Shown here piece by piece: positions 46,024-59,232 of a DNA stretch of 64,000 nucleotides (position 1 is its first letter; every line of letters starts with the position of its first letter). The position numbers were made by a program, and so were the translations under genes. This DNA comes from Welwitschia mirabilis (Eukaryota; Gnetophyta; Gnetopsida; Welwitschiales), in the NCBI GenBank assembly GCA_051453625.1, contig JBOZIK010000001.1:188428453-188492452 (forward strand), in the 5' to 3' direction. Below the pieces are notes generated by a model. The model did no database searches and was not told the DNA's origin. It saw nothing but the letters and a program-made list of their open reading frames with translations.

Positions 46024-47284
46024 TAACCCAAAAATTTCTTATTATTGAAGTCTCCCTATACTCTAGATGTTTCCTCCTATGACCAGTAAGAGCCTACCAA
46101 AGAATTCAAACCTTGGAAAATTTTATATGCTATACTTCTTATATTCATTTAGAAGGAAAATAATATATTTATAAATGACATTCACTCATAATATAAAACA
46201 CTAATTCACTTAATTTTGGTAACCACTACCCATAACCAATGAGAGCCCTTGAGCCAGTCCATCCCTTGAAGCTACATAAACTATTATTTTGGTAAATGTT
46301 ACATAGCTTTATTTATATTTTACCATCCATTTTAAGCTCAAGATACAATATATAGCTCAAGGACAAATAAAAGGATAACAAAAAATGGTTTACCCATTTA
46401 AAATGAGGATAACTCAAGTAGAAAAATAAGAAAACAAGACTAATGTTTGTAAGAAATTTAACAAAAAGTTAGTTTAAAGGTAAGAAAGACATATAAGAAT
46501 TAAAAATAAGAAAAAAATCATGTAAGAATTACAATAAAAACATTTGGATCATACTTGTAATATAAGGCAAAGAATTTCCAAGATCTAATGGTGATTCATA
46601 AATCTCTAAGACTCCAAGGTAATATTAAAGTTCTAATGCTAGTAAGTCTATGAAAAAATAAAGCTAAAAATAAAGAGTCTTATTTATAATAGCTAAGGGA
46701 TTTAGAAGGAAATTGGAATTTCAAGGATCACATAAGCCAATAGTTTCTTGAAAATAGTTTTATTACCTAGCCCTCAATTATTACTTTTCTAAGCCACTAG
46801 GTTTAGTTTGATATATAATAACAAATAAATACATAATGCTTAAGAAACAACCAATTACCATAATGCATACATGTTAACCACTAGCAAAAGAAAATAAATC
46901 ATAATTATGGATGTTACTTGAGGATACACTACTAAGATAAAATATTAAAATAAGCCAACATAGGATATCTTAATAACTATAGCTATTACAAAAATCTTTT
47001 ATATGCATTAAAATAAGATAATGAGAAAATAAAGGAATATACTAATCATGGTATGTTAAATGAAATAGTTACAAAAGGAAATCAAATAATATTTGTAAAC
47101 CATAAATTTAACCACTAAAATTATATTATTAAATAAGAAAAGTCTATAAAATAATGTTATTTATTACAACATAATAAAATTTAATAAATATTTTATCTAG
47201 CTAGTAATCAAGTGGGTCTTATAAAATATGTTTCACTTTTATTTAATTAAATATTTTTAAACAATTAAAATTTTAGGGACATAA
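46024..47284 (-). repeat. P2 3' LTR
   Basis: Plus-strand ends are TGTAACCCAAAAATTT at 46024 and TTTTAGGGACATA at 47284, the inverted TGT..CCC / GGG..ACA ends common in chromovirus LTRs. The end at 47284 lies about 20 bp past a degenerate pol end, as expected for this class. The 46490-47284 part is homologous, in inverse orientation, to the first kilobase of G2 and G3, so G is an LTR of the same family lying the other way. Confidence 0.65.
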
Positions 47285-48900
47285 AAAACTATGAACACGA
47301 CATTTATTACTTTTTTAAGAAGTTTCCTTTAGAGATGTGCTAATAGATTTAGTTTACATTACAAAATATCATCTTTTTATTTCCATGTTTCTTTCTCTTT
47401 AGATTGATCTAAACACTAAACCTTATACTACTTAATCATTCTTCCTCAAAGTAAAATTTGATTTTAGTTTAGTTAAGCTTATATAATGCCATATAAAAGA
47501 ATAGCTACATCCTAAACTAGAATAACCTTAGTTACATTAGTAATACGTTTCCTCAAAAGAGGCACATCAAATACATTACATAATGAAGAGAATTATAAGG
47601 GTAAAGCCAACTCATAAGTCATAGCTCCAATTCTCCTAAAAATCTACTAATGTCTAATGAATTATGGGGTAACATCCCTTCTTATTAAGTATAAAAACTT
47701 CTTTAAAAGGTAGACACTTAATAAATACATAATCCTCTTCTTGAAACTTCATTTATCTTCTTTATCAATTTGCATATTTTGCTTGCTTATCCTCTTCTCT
47801 CTTTGTAATCTTATTTTGATAAGCCTATGTGTTTCTTTCAATTCATGAGTACGAGAAATATTTAATGCTATTTTATCTAATACATTAAACCATATACTAG
47901 GGTTTTAATTACCATTCCATATAAGGCCTTACATGGTGCACGTTCAATAGGTTCTTAATAACTATTATTATAGGTAAACTACACCCATGCCAAATGGTCT
48001 ACTCAAGGACCTTAAAAATATAATATCATTAATCTTAATAAGTCTTTGAGTACTTAGTTTTTTTCCCCCTATCTACTCATCCATATTATGAAGAAATGCT
48101 ATTCTAAGGTTCAACTTAGTAACTAAATCCTTATGGAATAATAAACAAAATCTAGAAATAAATTTACTATCTCTATCTAAAATAATCACCTTCAAAATTC
48201 CATGTAATATGATTACATTTTTAACATAATTCTTAGTAATATTATATAAGTATTTATTATCTTAATAAGATAAAAATAAAAACTTCTAGTTAATATATTA
48301 ATCACTACTAAAATAGAATCATATCCTTTAATGGTTTTTTGCTAAACCTATAATAACATCGATACTAGTTGCTTTCCAATTCCATTCTGGTTAATTCATG
48401 CATATTACCACGTAATTTACTATATTTTACTTCATTCCTAACCATCAATACTATTGCTTGATATTGTTATACATTTTATTAACTTTAGTATGAGTGGCAT
48501 ACATCATAACATAGAATTTATCAAAAAGAATTTTTTTAATTTATGCCACATAGGTACTAAAATCTTTTCATAAAAACATATCAAGCCATAACTAGAGATA
48601 GAGAATCCTTTCTAAAAAGAATTCTACATCATGATTAGAGATATAAAACCTTATAATTCATCTTCTTTAACTCTTTGGAATAATGGACAATTTTATTAAA
48701 CATTAAGAATTATTTTGTATAAATCATTATGCACCATCATACAATCAAGAGTATGCCTTCTTCTACTCAAGGAATTAACTACTATATTTGCCTTCCTTAT
48801 ATGATAATTCAGTTTTAAGTCATAATTTTATAGAAATTTAATTCACCTTCTTTTCCTCTAGTTTAAATATGGTTGAGTATGAATATATACTAACTGTTAT
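47285..48900 (-). pseudogene. P2 integrase, decayed
   Basis: Aligns with P1 3411-4900. The core reads WKATSIDVIIGL and then shifts by one base in a run of T; about 70 bp that P1 keeps at 4458-4530 is missing just before it. The chromodomain-like tail is near 47360-47420. Transposase/integrase activity is lost. Confidence 0.75.
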
Positions 48901-49788
48901 GATTTGTCAAAACTTCCACCTATTTTTCTATAAAGATAATACATCTAAATCTTTAATGCATGAATTAATGTTGCTAATTCCAAGTCATGAACTAGGTAAT
49001 TTTTCTCATGAATCTTTAATTTTCAAGATGCATATGCTATAACTCTTCTATCTTACATTAATAGTTCTCCTAATTCTTCCCTTAATGCATCAACATAAAT
49101 GGTGTAAGGCTTTTTTCATTTGGGAATATTCAATAAAGGATCTAAAACAAGAGCTAAGTTTATCTTTTTAAATGCTTCATTTCATTACTTAGTCCATTGA
49201 AATCATTGTCCCTTTCTTAAAAAATAAGTTAGAGGAACTACCATTCTTGAGAAAATTTAAATAAACCTTTTGTTATATCCAATAAGATGTATAAAAATTC
49301 TTACTTCTGTTATATATTTTAGTTTTATAAAACTATGATATACTGTACATTATCATCATTTACACTAATTCCATCTTCATAAATTACAGGATCTAAAATT
49401 TTAATCTTAGATAATAAAAAATCCATAATTTTCTAGATAAGCATAAAAAGGTTTCTTCTTAAGGTGTCCATTACCATTCTTAAATGCTTCTCATGTTTTT
49501 CCTTTGATGATTAATGAACAAAAACATTTTCTATTAATAATGTCATAAAATTATCAAAATAATCTTTGAAAATATTATTCATAACTACTATCAGTGCTAC
49601 TAAAGCATTAGTATGATAAAAAGAAGTAAGTTAAAATACATAATACCCATACCTAATATGAAAAGACATTTTAAATACATATTTCCATTTAATCCTCAAC
49701 TAATGATATTTTAACTTTAGATAAATTTTAAAAAACATTTTTCATGATTTAGTTAATTAAAAAATAATCTATCCTAGGTAAATGATAG
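48901..49788 (-). pseudogene. P2 RNase H and C-terminal RT, decayed
   Basis: Aligns with P1 4901-5918. The RNase H site reads YVDALREELGELLM near 49105-49060, so the catalytic Asp is still present where P1 has Asn. The connection text (IGYYKRFI-like) is near 49280. CTATT of the D2 target duplication follows at 49789-49793. Confidence 0.8.
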
Positions 49789-49793
49789 CTATT
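49789..49793. other. target site duplication of D2, left copy (CTATT)
   Basis: Same word and same P codon position as for D1; the right copy is at 57565-57569. Confidence 0.85.
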
Positions 49794-51359
49794 TAAAAAT
49801 CGTTGAACTCAGAGGAGAGGGGTGAATGATTTTTACCAAATAAAAATTTAAACCTAGTAACATAATAAAAATGCACAATTAAAAACACATTATCAAGATA
49901 ATGTGATTTCCTAGCCTAGGTACATCTAGACACAAAGGTGGCTTCTACTTATACATTTGAATATTATTTACTTGCAATGCATCACCAACCTTATAACAAG
50001 TGAGAGCCTCCTTATAAGATAACACTCTTTTGTCATAGAAAAATAGTGTTTTTCATATGCTCACCACAAACTATAGGACAATGAGAGTTTCCTCATAAGG
50101 TAGCACACTCTTTCCTATAGGGAAATAGTGGTTTTCATAAGTGTATCATGAACCTTATAACAATGAGAATTTACTCACAAGGGAATACTTTCTTTTCTAT
50201 AATGAAATAGGGGTTTTCTTAAGCACACCATAAATCTTACAATAAAATAAGTGCTCATAGGTACTATCTTCAAGGCAAACTTATACAAGGGTTGTCTTAT
50301 AAAGAGATTGGTTTAATAATGAACTTATAATAATATTCAACAATAAGATAGTCCAAAAAACTAAGTACCATAAATATAATAATAATAAGTATAAAGATAT
50401 AGCTTTGAAGAAGACTTGAGTTCCTTGTTATCATTATTATCATTACATGTGCATATGAATAATACTACAATTAAGGAATCCAAGAACAAATTATTTAGAC
50501 AATGCTAGCACCTTAACAAATAATGCTTTTGATCCTTTTTGAGATGTTTCTTTCACTTATGCAATCTTTGTTTTATATTTCATTTGATCATTGAGTGACA
50601 AAAGTTTAAAATACATGTGTTCATTGAAGTTCCAAAAGTTGTGATTTATTTTATAACTTTGATCCTTTATATGGTTAAAGAGGATCTAATTGTTTAAGCT
50701 TGAAAGGTAGCCAGTTAACTTTGTAACTACCATACAACAGATAGGAAACATCTAGGTGTTGAATGCGTATCTTTAATTTTTATTAATATGAACTTTGATC
50801 CAGGATATCTTTACATTTGTAGACATCTACTAATAGTTAAACATCTTTACATTAAGATGTATTTAGTAAACTTTCCTAGATTTTAATAAAACTTTCTTTG
50901 TATAATCCTTTGTTTTTCATGATTATGAATCCATGATGTACAAGTTGATTACTCATCTAAAACATAAGATATTAGTTAAAATACAAATTAACTTTACTAC
51001 CTATTTTATTTTTGTATAGATGCCTTCAATTATGTAGACATATTTATTTGTATCAGGTTCAACTTTTAGCATAGCCATGTTTGATGAGATAGTCATCTTA
51101 AGCCTATGATTTGAATTATAATACATTAAGACATCTTTAATTTGTTATACATCTTTATCAGATATGTCTTCAACTTCCGAGATATTTTCAAACAACTAAT
51201 TTTTCAATTTATCAACTAATCCTTTTCATAAGACACTAAATTTAAAGGTCCATCATCTTCTAATACTTGTCAACATCTGACATTCTCTTTACAATGATCT
51301 GTCTACATAATGATAAAAATATTTAACAAGTGGAATCATTAAAACTATATTTACCAACA
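49794..51359 (-). repeat. D2 3' LTR
   Basis: The start reads TAAAAATCGTTGAACTC (TG decayed to TA) and the end TTTACCAACA keeps its CA. The 82-bp array is at about 50030-50240 with fewer clear units than in D1; U3 motifs at about 50740-51200. Confidence 0.85.
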
Positions 51360-51374
51360 ATCTCCTCCTTTTTG
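51360..51374 (-). other. polypurine tract of D2
   Basis: Plus-strand ATCTCCTCCTTTTTG; on the minus strand an unbroken purine run after the first base. Best-preserved copy in the window. Confidence 0.8.
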
Positions 51375-52555
51375 ATGATGTCCAAAACTTGGCAAATCTC
51401 ATTAGTGTAATCTCATCCAATAAACTTAAATTAGATATTTATATTACAAAGAAATGCACATAAATCATGTTTGCAATAGTATTGGAAATAACATAATATC
51501 AACCATTTGAAAAATAGATAAAATAAAATTCACGAAAATCTTGAGCAAACAAATAAAGGCACAAAGATAATTGATAAGTTATGATATTATTCATTTAGAT
51601 AGCCATGATATTTGGCAACTATATAAGATATTAAAAAATAAAATTAAAACATGATAATACAAATTTTATGCCAACAAAATATCATCTAATATGCCCATGG
51701 TAATGTGCTAATAGTGAACATTAGAGCATTTCATAGTAAATAATGAGTTAGTAATGCATAACATGAAGATTATCAATAATCATCAACGCATAACATTTGA
51801 GAAATGTGCTAATAAAAGCATGATATAAAACAAGAGAGCATTAATAAAAAAGATGTCCTAATAATAAGTGTGCCCAATAACAAAAATTTATGCTAAAATA
51901 ACATGATTGATCATAAACAAATAATGATAACACTTAAAGATCCAATCTAGTATCTCATAAACAAGAACTTCATGCCCAAGACAGTATCCTTAAAGTAAAA
52001 GCTGAAGCATCCAATTGATCTTCCATTGATTTGTCTAACTAAATTTATTAATCACTTATTCACTAATAAACTTCTTTTTCTTTTTAAAAATTAAATAAAA
52101 ATCTCTAAAAACTAAGAGTGGAGTCACTCATACAATGCATGCCTTACCCTTCTTTATCACTGTCATCACTATAATGGGTGGTGAAGGTTGATTATATGTA
52201 GGATAAGGAATATGTGGATGGTAGAGTATGGCTTTTTCTATATAGGTGTTAAGATGTCTTACTTAAGCCATCAAAGGCTTATCTCCTCATATATTGGTAT
52301 GTTTAAGGAGTGATAGAAGTTCTAAAGAAACTAGTAATTGCTATCTCTATGAAGGAGAGAGGTAACTACATTAAGAAAGTGGTTCTACCTAGATGGTTTT
52401 TATATATATTGGTGATGATGATGGTGGACATAAAGGAGGTGAAAAAGGTACACATGTTGGTGATTAGATTATGGGACATGGTGAAGGTGGCTAAGAAAAA
52501 CAACAAATAGGAATCTTAAGATATGAACAGTGAAAGATAAGAGGTGATTCATCTA
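51375..52555 (-). other. D2 interior between ORF3 and 3' LTR, no gene seen
   Basis: Aligns with 7462-8579 of D1. The plus-strand frame 52310-52510 has no counterpart in D1 and no motif. Confidence 0.5.
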
Positions 52556-53190
52556 AGATCTCAAATTTTATCTCCTATTTTGGCCTCTTCTATGAAGGTT
52601 TTGGAGCACTCCCCATGCACATGTGCCTCCATGAAAGTTTGGTACTCCCCCTGAGCCTATGCCTCATCTCTAAATGACTCCCCTATAGATTCACCGTTAG
52701 CTACTCTACTAGAGTTATATCCTATGCCATGTAAAACTAAAGGTTTTGCTTCTTCTTCTTCTTCTTCTTCTTCTAATTCTTCCTCTTAATTTAACCATGT
52801 CGGAGTTCTTATGGATTTCCAAATCTTTGCCAATTTCTCATCCTTACTAGCTACTAAAGATATGTGTTTTTTATATTTTAAACATGTTTTTGTCAATTTT
52901 ATTAATCATTTTTGCAATTGGTTTTATTCTATTTTTAATAAATAAAGAAGTGTGAGTAGCAGTAGCATATGATCACTGAAACTGTGAAGGCCTTCTACTT
53001 ATGCCCACATCTATAGTAATAGTACCCTACATTTCTCACTAAAATCTACTAGTAATTTCTTATAATGAATAAAATTAACCTAAGAAACTAAAATATTTAC
53101 ACTACTAATGATCAAGCTAATAAAATAAGGATGATCAAATATCCAACCCTGGTGAAAAAGTGAGATAATATCCATGCCTAGAATGAACTT
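52556..53190 (-). pseudogene. D2 ORF3 remnant
   Basis: Only the acidic tail (with a TTC repeat at 52750-52774 encoding Glu) and the closing segment (frame 53271-53080, with LFHQGWIFDHPYFISLIISS, compare D1 ISPFCKGQIFGHPYFSSLL) remain. At about 53180 the sequence jumps to what corresponds to D1 9880, so some 0.65 kb, including the FYANIHEID start, is deleted. Confidence 0.75.
52750..52774 (+). repeat. (TTC)n microsatellite
   Basis: Eight TTC units; longer than the D1 counterpart (8811-8825). Confidence 0.95.
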
Positions 53191-54018
53191 TCTTCTAATC
53201 ATGTTTATAAGAATGTAGATAATTTTAATTAGGAAAATGATAAAATCCAAGAAACAATGAAAAATGTGCATTTTAGTAAAGGAAAATCTTATTCTTTCTT
53301 ATTGTTGAGATGTCTTAATGATTTAAGACATCTTGGTAAAGAAATATGATAAAATGAAGCCTTAAAAATCTTCTAAGAGAGACACCTATTGAGTAGGAAC
53401 TTGAAAATGGGATTTACTGGTTTCTTTTGCAAATAAAAATGGTCAAAAACATATGTTTATAACATGTTTTTTTTTCAATAGCATAGTAAAGACATCTACA
53501 ATCTAGATGAAATCTAAAATGCCAAACGTAAACATATACAAACTCAAAGATGACTATTGTCAAAAAAATTTTAATACATTTTTTAGCTATCAATATGTCT
53601 ACAAAACTAAAGACATATATTTTAAAAAAATTAAACTAATATATTTACACTTTAAAGATGTCTTCAAAACTTAATACATCTACATTCAAGATGTCTATAA
53701 ATCTTAAGACATCTCAACTAGAGACATCTACAAAACTAAAGATATCTACAATGAAAGTTCCAGATTTTTAAAAAGATCTATAACTATTATAAAGATAATT
53801 AAAGAAAATAAATATTCCACACATAATTGAACTTTAACTACATCTAACTAATACTCTTAACACATAATATAGTTACAAGTGAAATCAGAATTTAAAAGAT
53901 ATTATCTTTTTACTTACCTAATTAGATAAGACTCAATATCCAAGTTCCTACACTAATCTATATATATTTTAGAACCTTTAAAGTTTTTTATTACATCACC
54001 AAGTAGATCAATGATATC
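53191..54018 (-). other. D2 spacer upstream of ORF3, with motif array
   Basis: AGACATCTAC, AAAGACATAT, AAAGATGTCTTC, CAAGATGTCTAT, AAGACATCTCAA, AGAGACATCTAC and AAAGATATCTAC between 53485 and 53755, matching the D1 array at 10170-10450. No coding region. Confidence 0.65.
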
Positions 54019-54518
54019 TTAAATTATGATGTCTTTGTTTAGATTTTTATGCTGTATTGTGTTCTTTTTAAATTCTTCATGGATTTTAATGTATTCCAAT
54101 CTTGATGGTTGTCTTATTATTTCCCTTTTAGTTAGATCCTTTATTCTATGACTAGGATTTGCTTCTCTTATTTTACTTAATATATACTTAAATTCATTGT
54201 TGGAAGTATTTACGAGGTATTTTATACTAGAACTGCTAGTTTTCCTTTGGTACCCAAATGTTTTTTGGTTTATCCTACACAAAATGATGTACCATTCCAT
54301 TATGCTTCTTAGCATTGTTAGTGTAATACCTGTCTTTAAATTTCATTGTATATCTATTGTGATAATAATTTCAATTATGATGATAATACTAAATGATATT
54401 ACCTGTAAATGCTAGATGTTCTTACCTTAGCTTATAATTCCATTTGTCAATGAAGGTAGCTCAAGTGATAATTGATTCTTTGTGTATTAAGCCACCCTTA
54501 CCATTTGAATTTATACAT
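54019..54518 (-). pseudogene. D2 gag-protease spacer
   Basis: In one minus frame the text FKDRYYTNNAKKHNGMVHHF and KPKNIWVPKEN matches the stretch that precedes protease in SIRE polyproteins (GPKxxWVPK). The longer frame 54315-54019 is a shifted reading of the same DNA. It corresponds to the part of D1 lost in its 625-N gap. No protease motif follows. Confidence 0.6.
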
Positions 54519-54629
54519 NNNNNNNNNNNNNNNNNNNNNNNNNNNNNNNNNNNNNNNNNNNNNNNNNNNNNNNNNNNNNNNNNNNNNNNNNNNNNNNNNN
54601 NNNNNNNNNNNNNNNNNNNNNNNNNNNNN
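54519..54629. other. assembly gap (111 N)
   Basis: D1 has about 130 bp between the matching flanks (near 11680-11815), so the size is roughly right. Confidence 0.85.
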
Positions 54630-56013
54630 ACTTTAGCTTTAAGAGATAAGTTTTTAGAAGATAATTTAGTATGAGCATTCTTTTCTTTTTCATGAGTTTT
54701 TTCATGAGTATGAAGTAAATTTCTTGTCTTAGTACATACTTTTTGTAGTTTAACAAACTCTTTAGAAGTTAAAATGTATCTTTCTTAAATACTCATACTT
54801 GTATCATCTTTAATTTATGAATTAAACTCTTCTTCTATCTCATTATCTTCTTCTCAAAAGTCTACAATAGCCATGAAGGAAGGATGAGCTTTCTTATCAT
54901 TAGATGTTTCTTCTTTTATTACTTCTTCATCTTTATTCCATCATATAAGGAATTATCTCTTTTTATTTAGCTCTTTCTTTTAATTATTCTCCTACATTTT
55001 GTTAGCACGAGGATATTCTAAGGCTATATGTTCTTGTCCTTCACAAATCTAACATTCCATTTTTAAAACATAAAAAAAAAGAATCACTAACAGAAGACTT
55101 ACCTTTAAACTTACTTTTGTCTTGAAAACCAAATGATTCTCTAAAGTCATCTCTTTTCTTATACTTGTGTATAAGAAATCTCTATACTCTTTTTCTAATG
55201 AGGGTAAGTTCTTTTATCTTCATCATTAAAGTTATTTTCTTTTTATTCTTTCTTAACTTTTTCTTTTTAACTCTATTTAGAGCTTTGAGTTATCTAAAGT
55301 GTTATGGAGTTTCCTTTAAAGGATCCATCTTGTATAAGATTCATTTCATATGTTGTAAGAGCACTTTTTATCTATCCTATCTTTTTGATGTTGAAATCTC
55401 TTGACTATTATATATCTTTACTCTTGGGCCTATATTTAGGGGTTAGAGATATAACAACCTTTTGTATTACCTTTTATTTTGGAACAGTTTTTCCTATGCC
55501 ACGTATTGCATTTATAATGTTGAAAACTCTAGTGAAGTACTTGTGAACTCTTTCTTCATGGTTCATCTTATGATTTTTAAACTAGTTCATCTATACTAGA
55601 GGCTTTAATTGTTTTATAATGGAAGTTCCTTCATACATTCTAACTAGAACATTTTAAATTTTTTATGTCATTTTGTAACTTACTATTCTATTAAACTCCT
55701 TTATTGTTAAAGTAGAATAAAGTGCATTTTTAGCTTTAGAATCATACATAAAAGCAACTTTCTCTTCATCTTTCCAATATTTTATTTTCTTGATCTATGT
55801 AATGGTATTACCAATAACATTTTTTGCCATTTCCATTAGATTTACATATCCTTCTTCATGCTTTGCCATAATTAAAACTTAACAGACTATAAGTATACTT
55901 ACATCTTCATCTTTCAATAGGCATAGTTTGTCCCATTGTAAGAGTGAAGATCTGATGTATAGCATTCCTTCCATTTTTTACTCAAGGAAGTTACTACTTT
56001 TTATGTGTATCCA
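54630..56013 (-). pseudogene. D2 gag, decayed
   Basis: Aligns with D1 11810-13157. The zinc-knuckle remnant near 55060-55005 reads CEGQEHIALEYP, and the KILRSL-type core is near 55460-55520 with several stops. Start codon region adjoins the PBS but the first codons are altered. Same role as D1 gag. Confidence 0.75.
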
Positions 56014-56026
56014 CTCTGATATAACT
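56014..56026 (-). other. D2 primer binding site
   Basis: Plus-strand CTCTGATATAACT, complement of a TATCAGAG-type PBS. Confidence 0.75.
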
Positions 56027-57564
56027 TAAGGATCATTGAAATTAGAGGGGAGGGGTAAATGAGTTTTACAAAATAAAAATTTCAGCCTAATATTAGAATG
56101 AAAATGTAAAATGAAAAATACCTTACTAAGATAAATGTGATTCCTCAACCTAGATATGTCTATATACAGAGGGTAGATTCTACTCATACCTTTGGATATT
56201 CTTAACAAAATAGTGGTTTTCTGGTTTATCATCAACCTTACAACAAGTGAGATCCTTCTCATAAGGTAGTACTCTCTTTTCCATAGGAAATAGTGATTTT
56301 TACAAGTGCACCACCACAAACCTTACAATAGTGAGAGTTTCCTTATAAGGAAATACTCTCTTCATCATAGGGAAATAATGGTTTTCAAGAGTGCACCAAG
56401 AATTATATAATAATGAGAGTATCCTCATAAAGCAGCACTATCTTCCCTGTAAGACATACTATGAACCTTATAATAAAACAAATACTTCTAAGTACTATCT
56501 CAAATGCACACCCATACAAGGGGTTGCCTTATAAAGAGATTGATTTAATAATGGACATATAACAATATTCAATGATAAAATAGTTCAATAAAGTAAGTAT
56601 CATAAATACAATAACAACAAGCTTAAAGATGTAGCTTTGAAGAAGACTTGAATTTCTTGTTATTATTGTCAGTACGAGTGCAAATGGATAATACTATAAT
56701 AAGGGATCCAAGAACAAATGATGCGGATAATGTAATATTATTTGAACATGATGCTTTTAATCCTTTATGATATGTTCCTTTTACCTATGTGATTCTCATT
56801 CTATATTTGATTTGATTATTAACTACTAAAATTTCAAAAGCTATGTGTTCATTAATGTTTTAAAAGTTGCAATTTGTTTTGTGATGTTTATTGCTTATAT
56901 GGCTAAAGAGGATTTAGCCATTTAAGCTTGAAAGACAGTTGTTTAACTTTGTAACCATCATATAATAGATGGAAAATGTCTAGGTGTCTAGCACATCTCT
57001 TGGATTTTTATTGATGTAAAATTCACATTTGTAGACATCTAGTAAGAGTTAAAATTTTTTGCCTTATATATGTCTTCCATGAACTTACCCAGGTTTTGAT
57101 GAAACTTTCTCATATAATGCTTGGATCTTTATAATCATGAATTTATGAAATACAACATCTAAAACATAAAATATTAGTAAAAATCCAAATTAACTTTATT
57201 ACCTATTTTAGTTAAGTATATACATCTTCAATCATGTAGATGTCTTCATCTGCATTAGGTTTTAAATTTTAGCATAGATGTATTTGATGAGATAATCATC
57301 TTAAGCCTGTTACTTAAATTTTAATACATTAAAGGCATTTTTAATTTCCTAGATGTCTTCATTAGAGATATCTTCAAATTTTTAGACATCTTTAAACAAT
57401 TGATTTTGTAATTTATCAACTAATCCTTTTTGTGAGATATTAACTTTGAATATCCATTATCATTTAATGCTTATCAAGGTATGATGTTATCTTTACAATG
57501 ACCTATCTACATAATAACATAAAATATTTGATAAGTAAGATCATCAAAACTAGATTTGCCAATA
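56027..57564 (-). repeat. D2 5' LTR
   Basis: Starts TAAGGATCATTGAAA and ends TTTGCCAATA. Pairs with 49794-51359. An 82-bp array lies at about 56205-56470. Confidence 0.85.
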
Positions 57565-57569
57565 CTATT
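57565..57569. other. target site duplication of D2, right copy (CTATT)
   Basis: Identical to 49789-49793. Confidence 0.85.
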
Positions 57570-59232
57570 CTATACTATTATCTTATTCAACATTTAATAA
57601 TCAACATAAAATTATATCCCTTAATCCTTCTTATTAATAAAGAGAATTGGTTCACCCCATGATGAAATATTAGCTTTAATTAAAGCTTTGTATAATAGTG
57701 ATATTATTTGATTTTTTAATTAAGAAAACTTAACTAGAGACATCTTATATGATGCTTTCAATATTGGATCCATACTTAGCTCAAGATTTATTTCAAAATC
57801 TTCATCTCTACTTAGAGGAAAACCTAGTAACACTTTAGAAAATAAATTGAGGCACTCATTAACCAATAAAATTTCTAAAAGTTTTGTTTGACATTGGATA
57901 AAACATAGGAATTTAACTACTTCAAATACGTTACTTCTCTTAACCTCCTTCTTCAATTATTTTCCATTTATTAATTTATTCGAAACAAGATCACATTTAA
58001 TAGGTAGAATAATTCTACATCTTTAACTTATACTATAGTGATTCTTCTTAAATAATAATATATTTAATATTTATACTTCTATAACTAATTCATATATAAA
58101 ATGATGGCAAAATATCCTAGCCTTAAAATTAACAACTTTACTTGAAAGTATCACTTTCAATTTAGATGTGACATAAAGGAGTTTCATTAAGCATTCAAAT
58201 TTTACTATCATTTAGAAGTTCTGCAATAACATGTTTCTCATTTTCTTTTTTTAAAAATAATTTCCATGCTATAAAACTTAAAATAAAAGAATATGATACT
58301 TCAAGATCCATCAATATTCTTATAAAAATTTTTAACATAGTACCTAAAGTTTTCAAAATTACAAATGGTTAAGCTTCTTTCCTTGAAACTAAATCATTGA
58401 AATTCCTAACATTATTTGAAGCCTTATCCTCTTCAGTTATCTTATGATAATTGCTAACTAGATAAGGATCTTTACATTTGTAACATTCTATATTTCTAGG
58501 ATTATGAGCTTCATTTCTTGGTGGAAAACATTGTGTTACTTGTTCTACTAATATATCTTATCCCTGTGACTATTAAGTTTGCATCATATTTACTCTAGTT
58601 GTATTCATCCTTTCATTTCCTCTAGCCATTCAAAATTTTCTATTATATAGTTTCTTTCTATTTTGTCCTCTTAAATTTTCTTATACTGATCTGTTTCTTT
58701 TTTTAAAGTTTTATTTCTATTTTATGATTCTTTAGTGAGTCTTTATTTCTCTAAAGATTTTGTAAGAATTATAAACTAGAATAATTTCACCTAAATTTAA
58801 AGTATATGATGAAGACTTCTTACCTTTATTGCTTTCATTCTAGCTATTTCAGGAACATATCATAATAACTTCATGAATTTATTCTCATATTGAGCTATTA
58901 ACATGTATTACTATTGAAGATCACAAAAGTATTTTTCTTTTACATTTTCATAAAATATTGATATATACCTCATCTAAAATCTATCATCAAACACTTCCTA
59001 GATCAGATAATCCAAAAACTATGGTACTTCTCTTCTAGCATCTCATCATAATGTTGCACTCTTCTTTAGTTGATAAGTTACTAAAGTAGTTTTTCATTGA
59101 GATGTAAAGTTGAATAGTTCTAGCTCCTAGAAAATAGACATTTTTCATGATTTATCTTTCATTGTATTATCTAATACCTTAAACAGTGGAGGATGTATTA
59201 TTCTAAACTACATCATCATTTTTCTAGAAATT
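57570..59232 (-). pseudogene. P2 gag, protease and N-terminal RT
   Basis: Open frame 57956-57720 holds NLFSKVLLGFPLSRDEDFEI and NLELSMDPILKASYKMS, matching the gypsy FPEVFPxxLPGLPPxRExxFxIELxPGTxPI region before RT. Below it ISSWGEPILFINKKD and VDYXMLNKIIV reach the D2 insertion. Above it lies a decayed protease, then a zinc knuckle (CYKCKDPYLVSNYH) near 58485-58440, YENKFMKLL near 58890, and KTTLVTYQLKKSATL near 59080. G3 cuts the gag start. Confidence 0.85.

Larger units (their letters stand above)
49794..57564 (-). mobile_element. D2: SIRE-type copia, pol-deleted, inserted in P2 RT
   Basis: Second copy of D1 at the identical site of P. LTRs 49794-51359 and 56027-57564, polypurine tract 51360-51374, PBS 56014-56026. 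The interior is shorter than in D1 because the centre of ORF3 is deleted. Gag and the gag-protease spacer are present; integrase, RT and RNase H are absent. Confidence 0.85.
46024..59232 (-). mobile_element. P2: Ty3/gypsy chromovirus-type element with its 3' LTR, split by D2
   Basis: Same element as P1, with the same D insertion and the same G junction in gag. On the minus strand: gag (59232 down), protease, RT, D2, RT/RNase H, integrase, pol end near 47300, then 3' LTR 47284-46024. The 5' LTR is missing because G3 truncates gag. Confidence 0.8.

Noticed and set aside
54019-54315. 98-residue minus-strand frame with no recognised domain
   Set aside because: A neighbouring frame of the same DNA gives the KPKNIWVPKEN spacer motif of SIRE, so this is a shifted reading.
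54444-54756. Frames on both strands across the 111-N gap
   Set aside because: Open only through N; the DNA is D2 gag and spacer.
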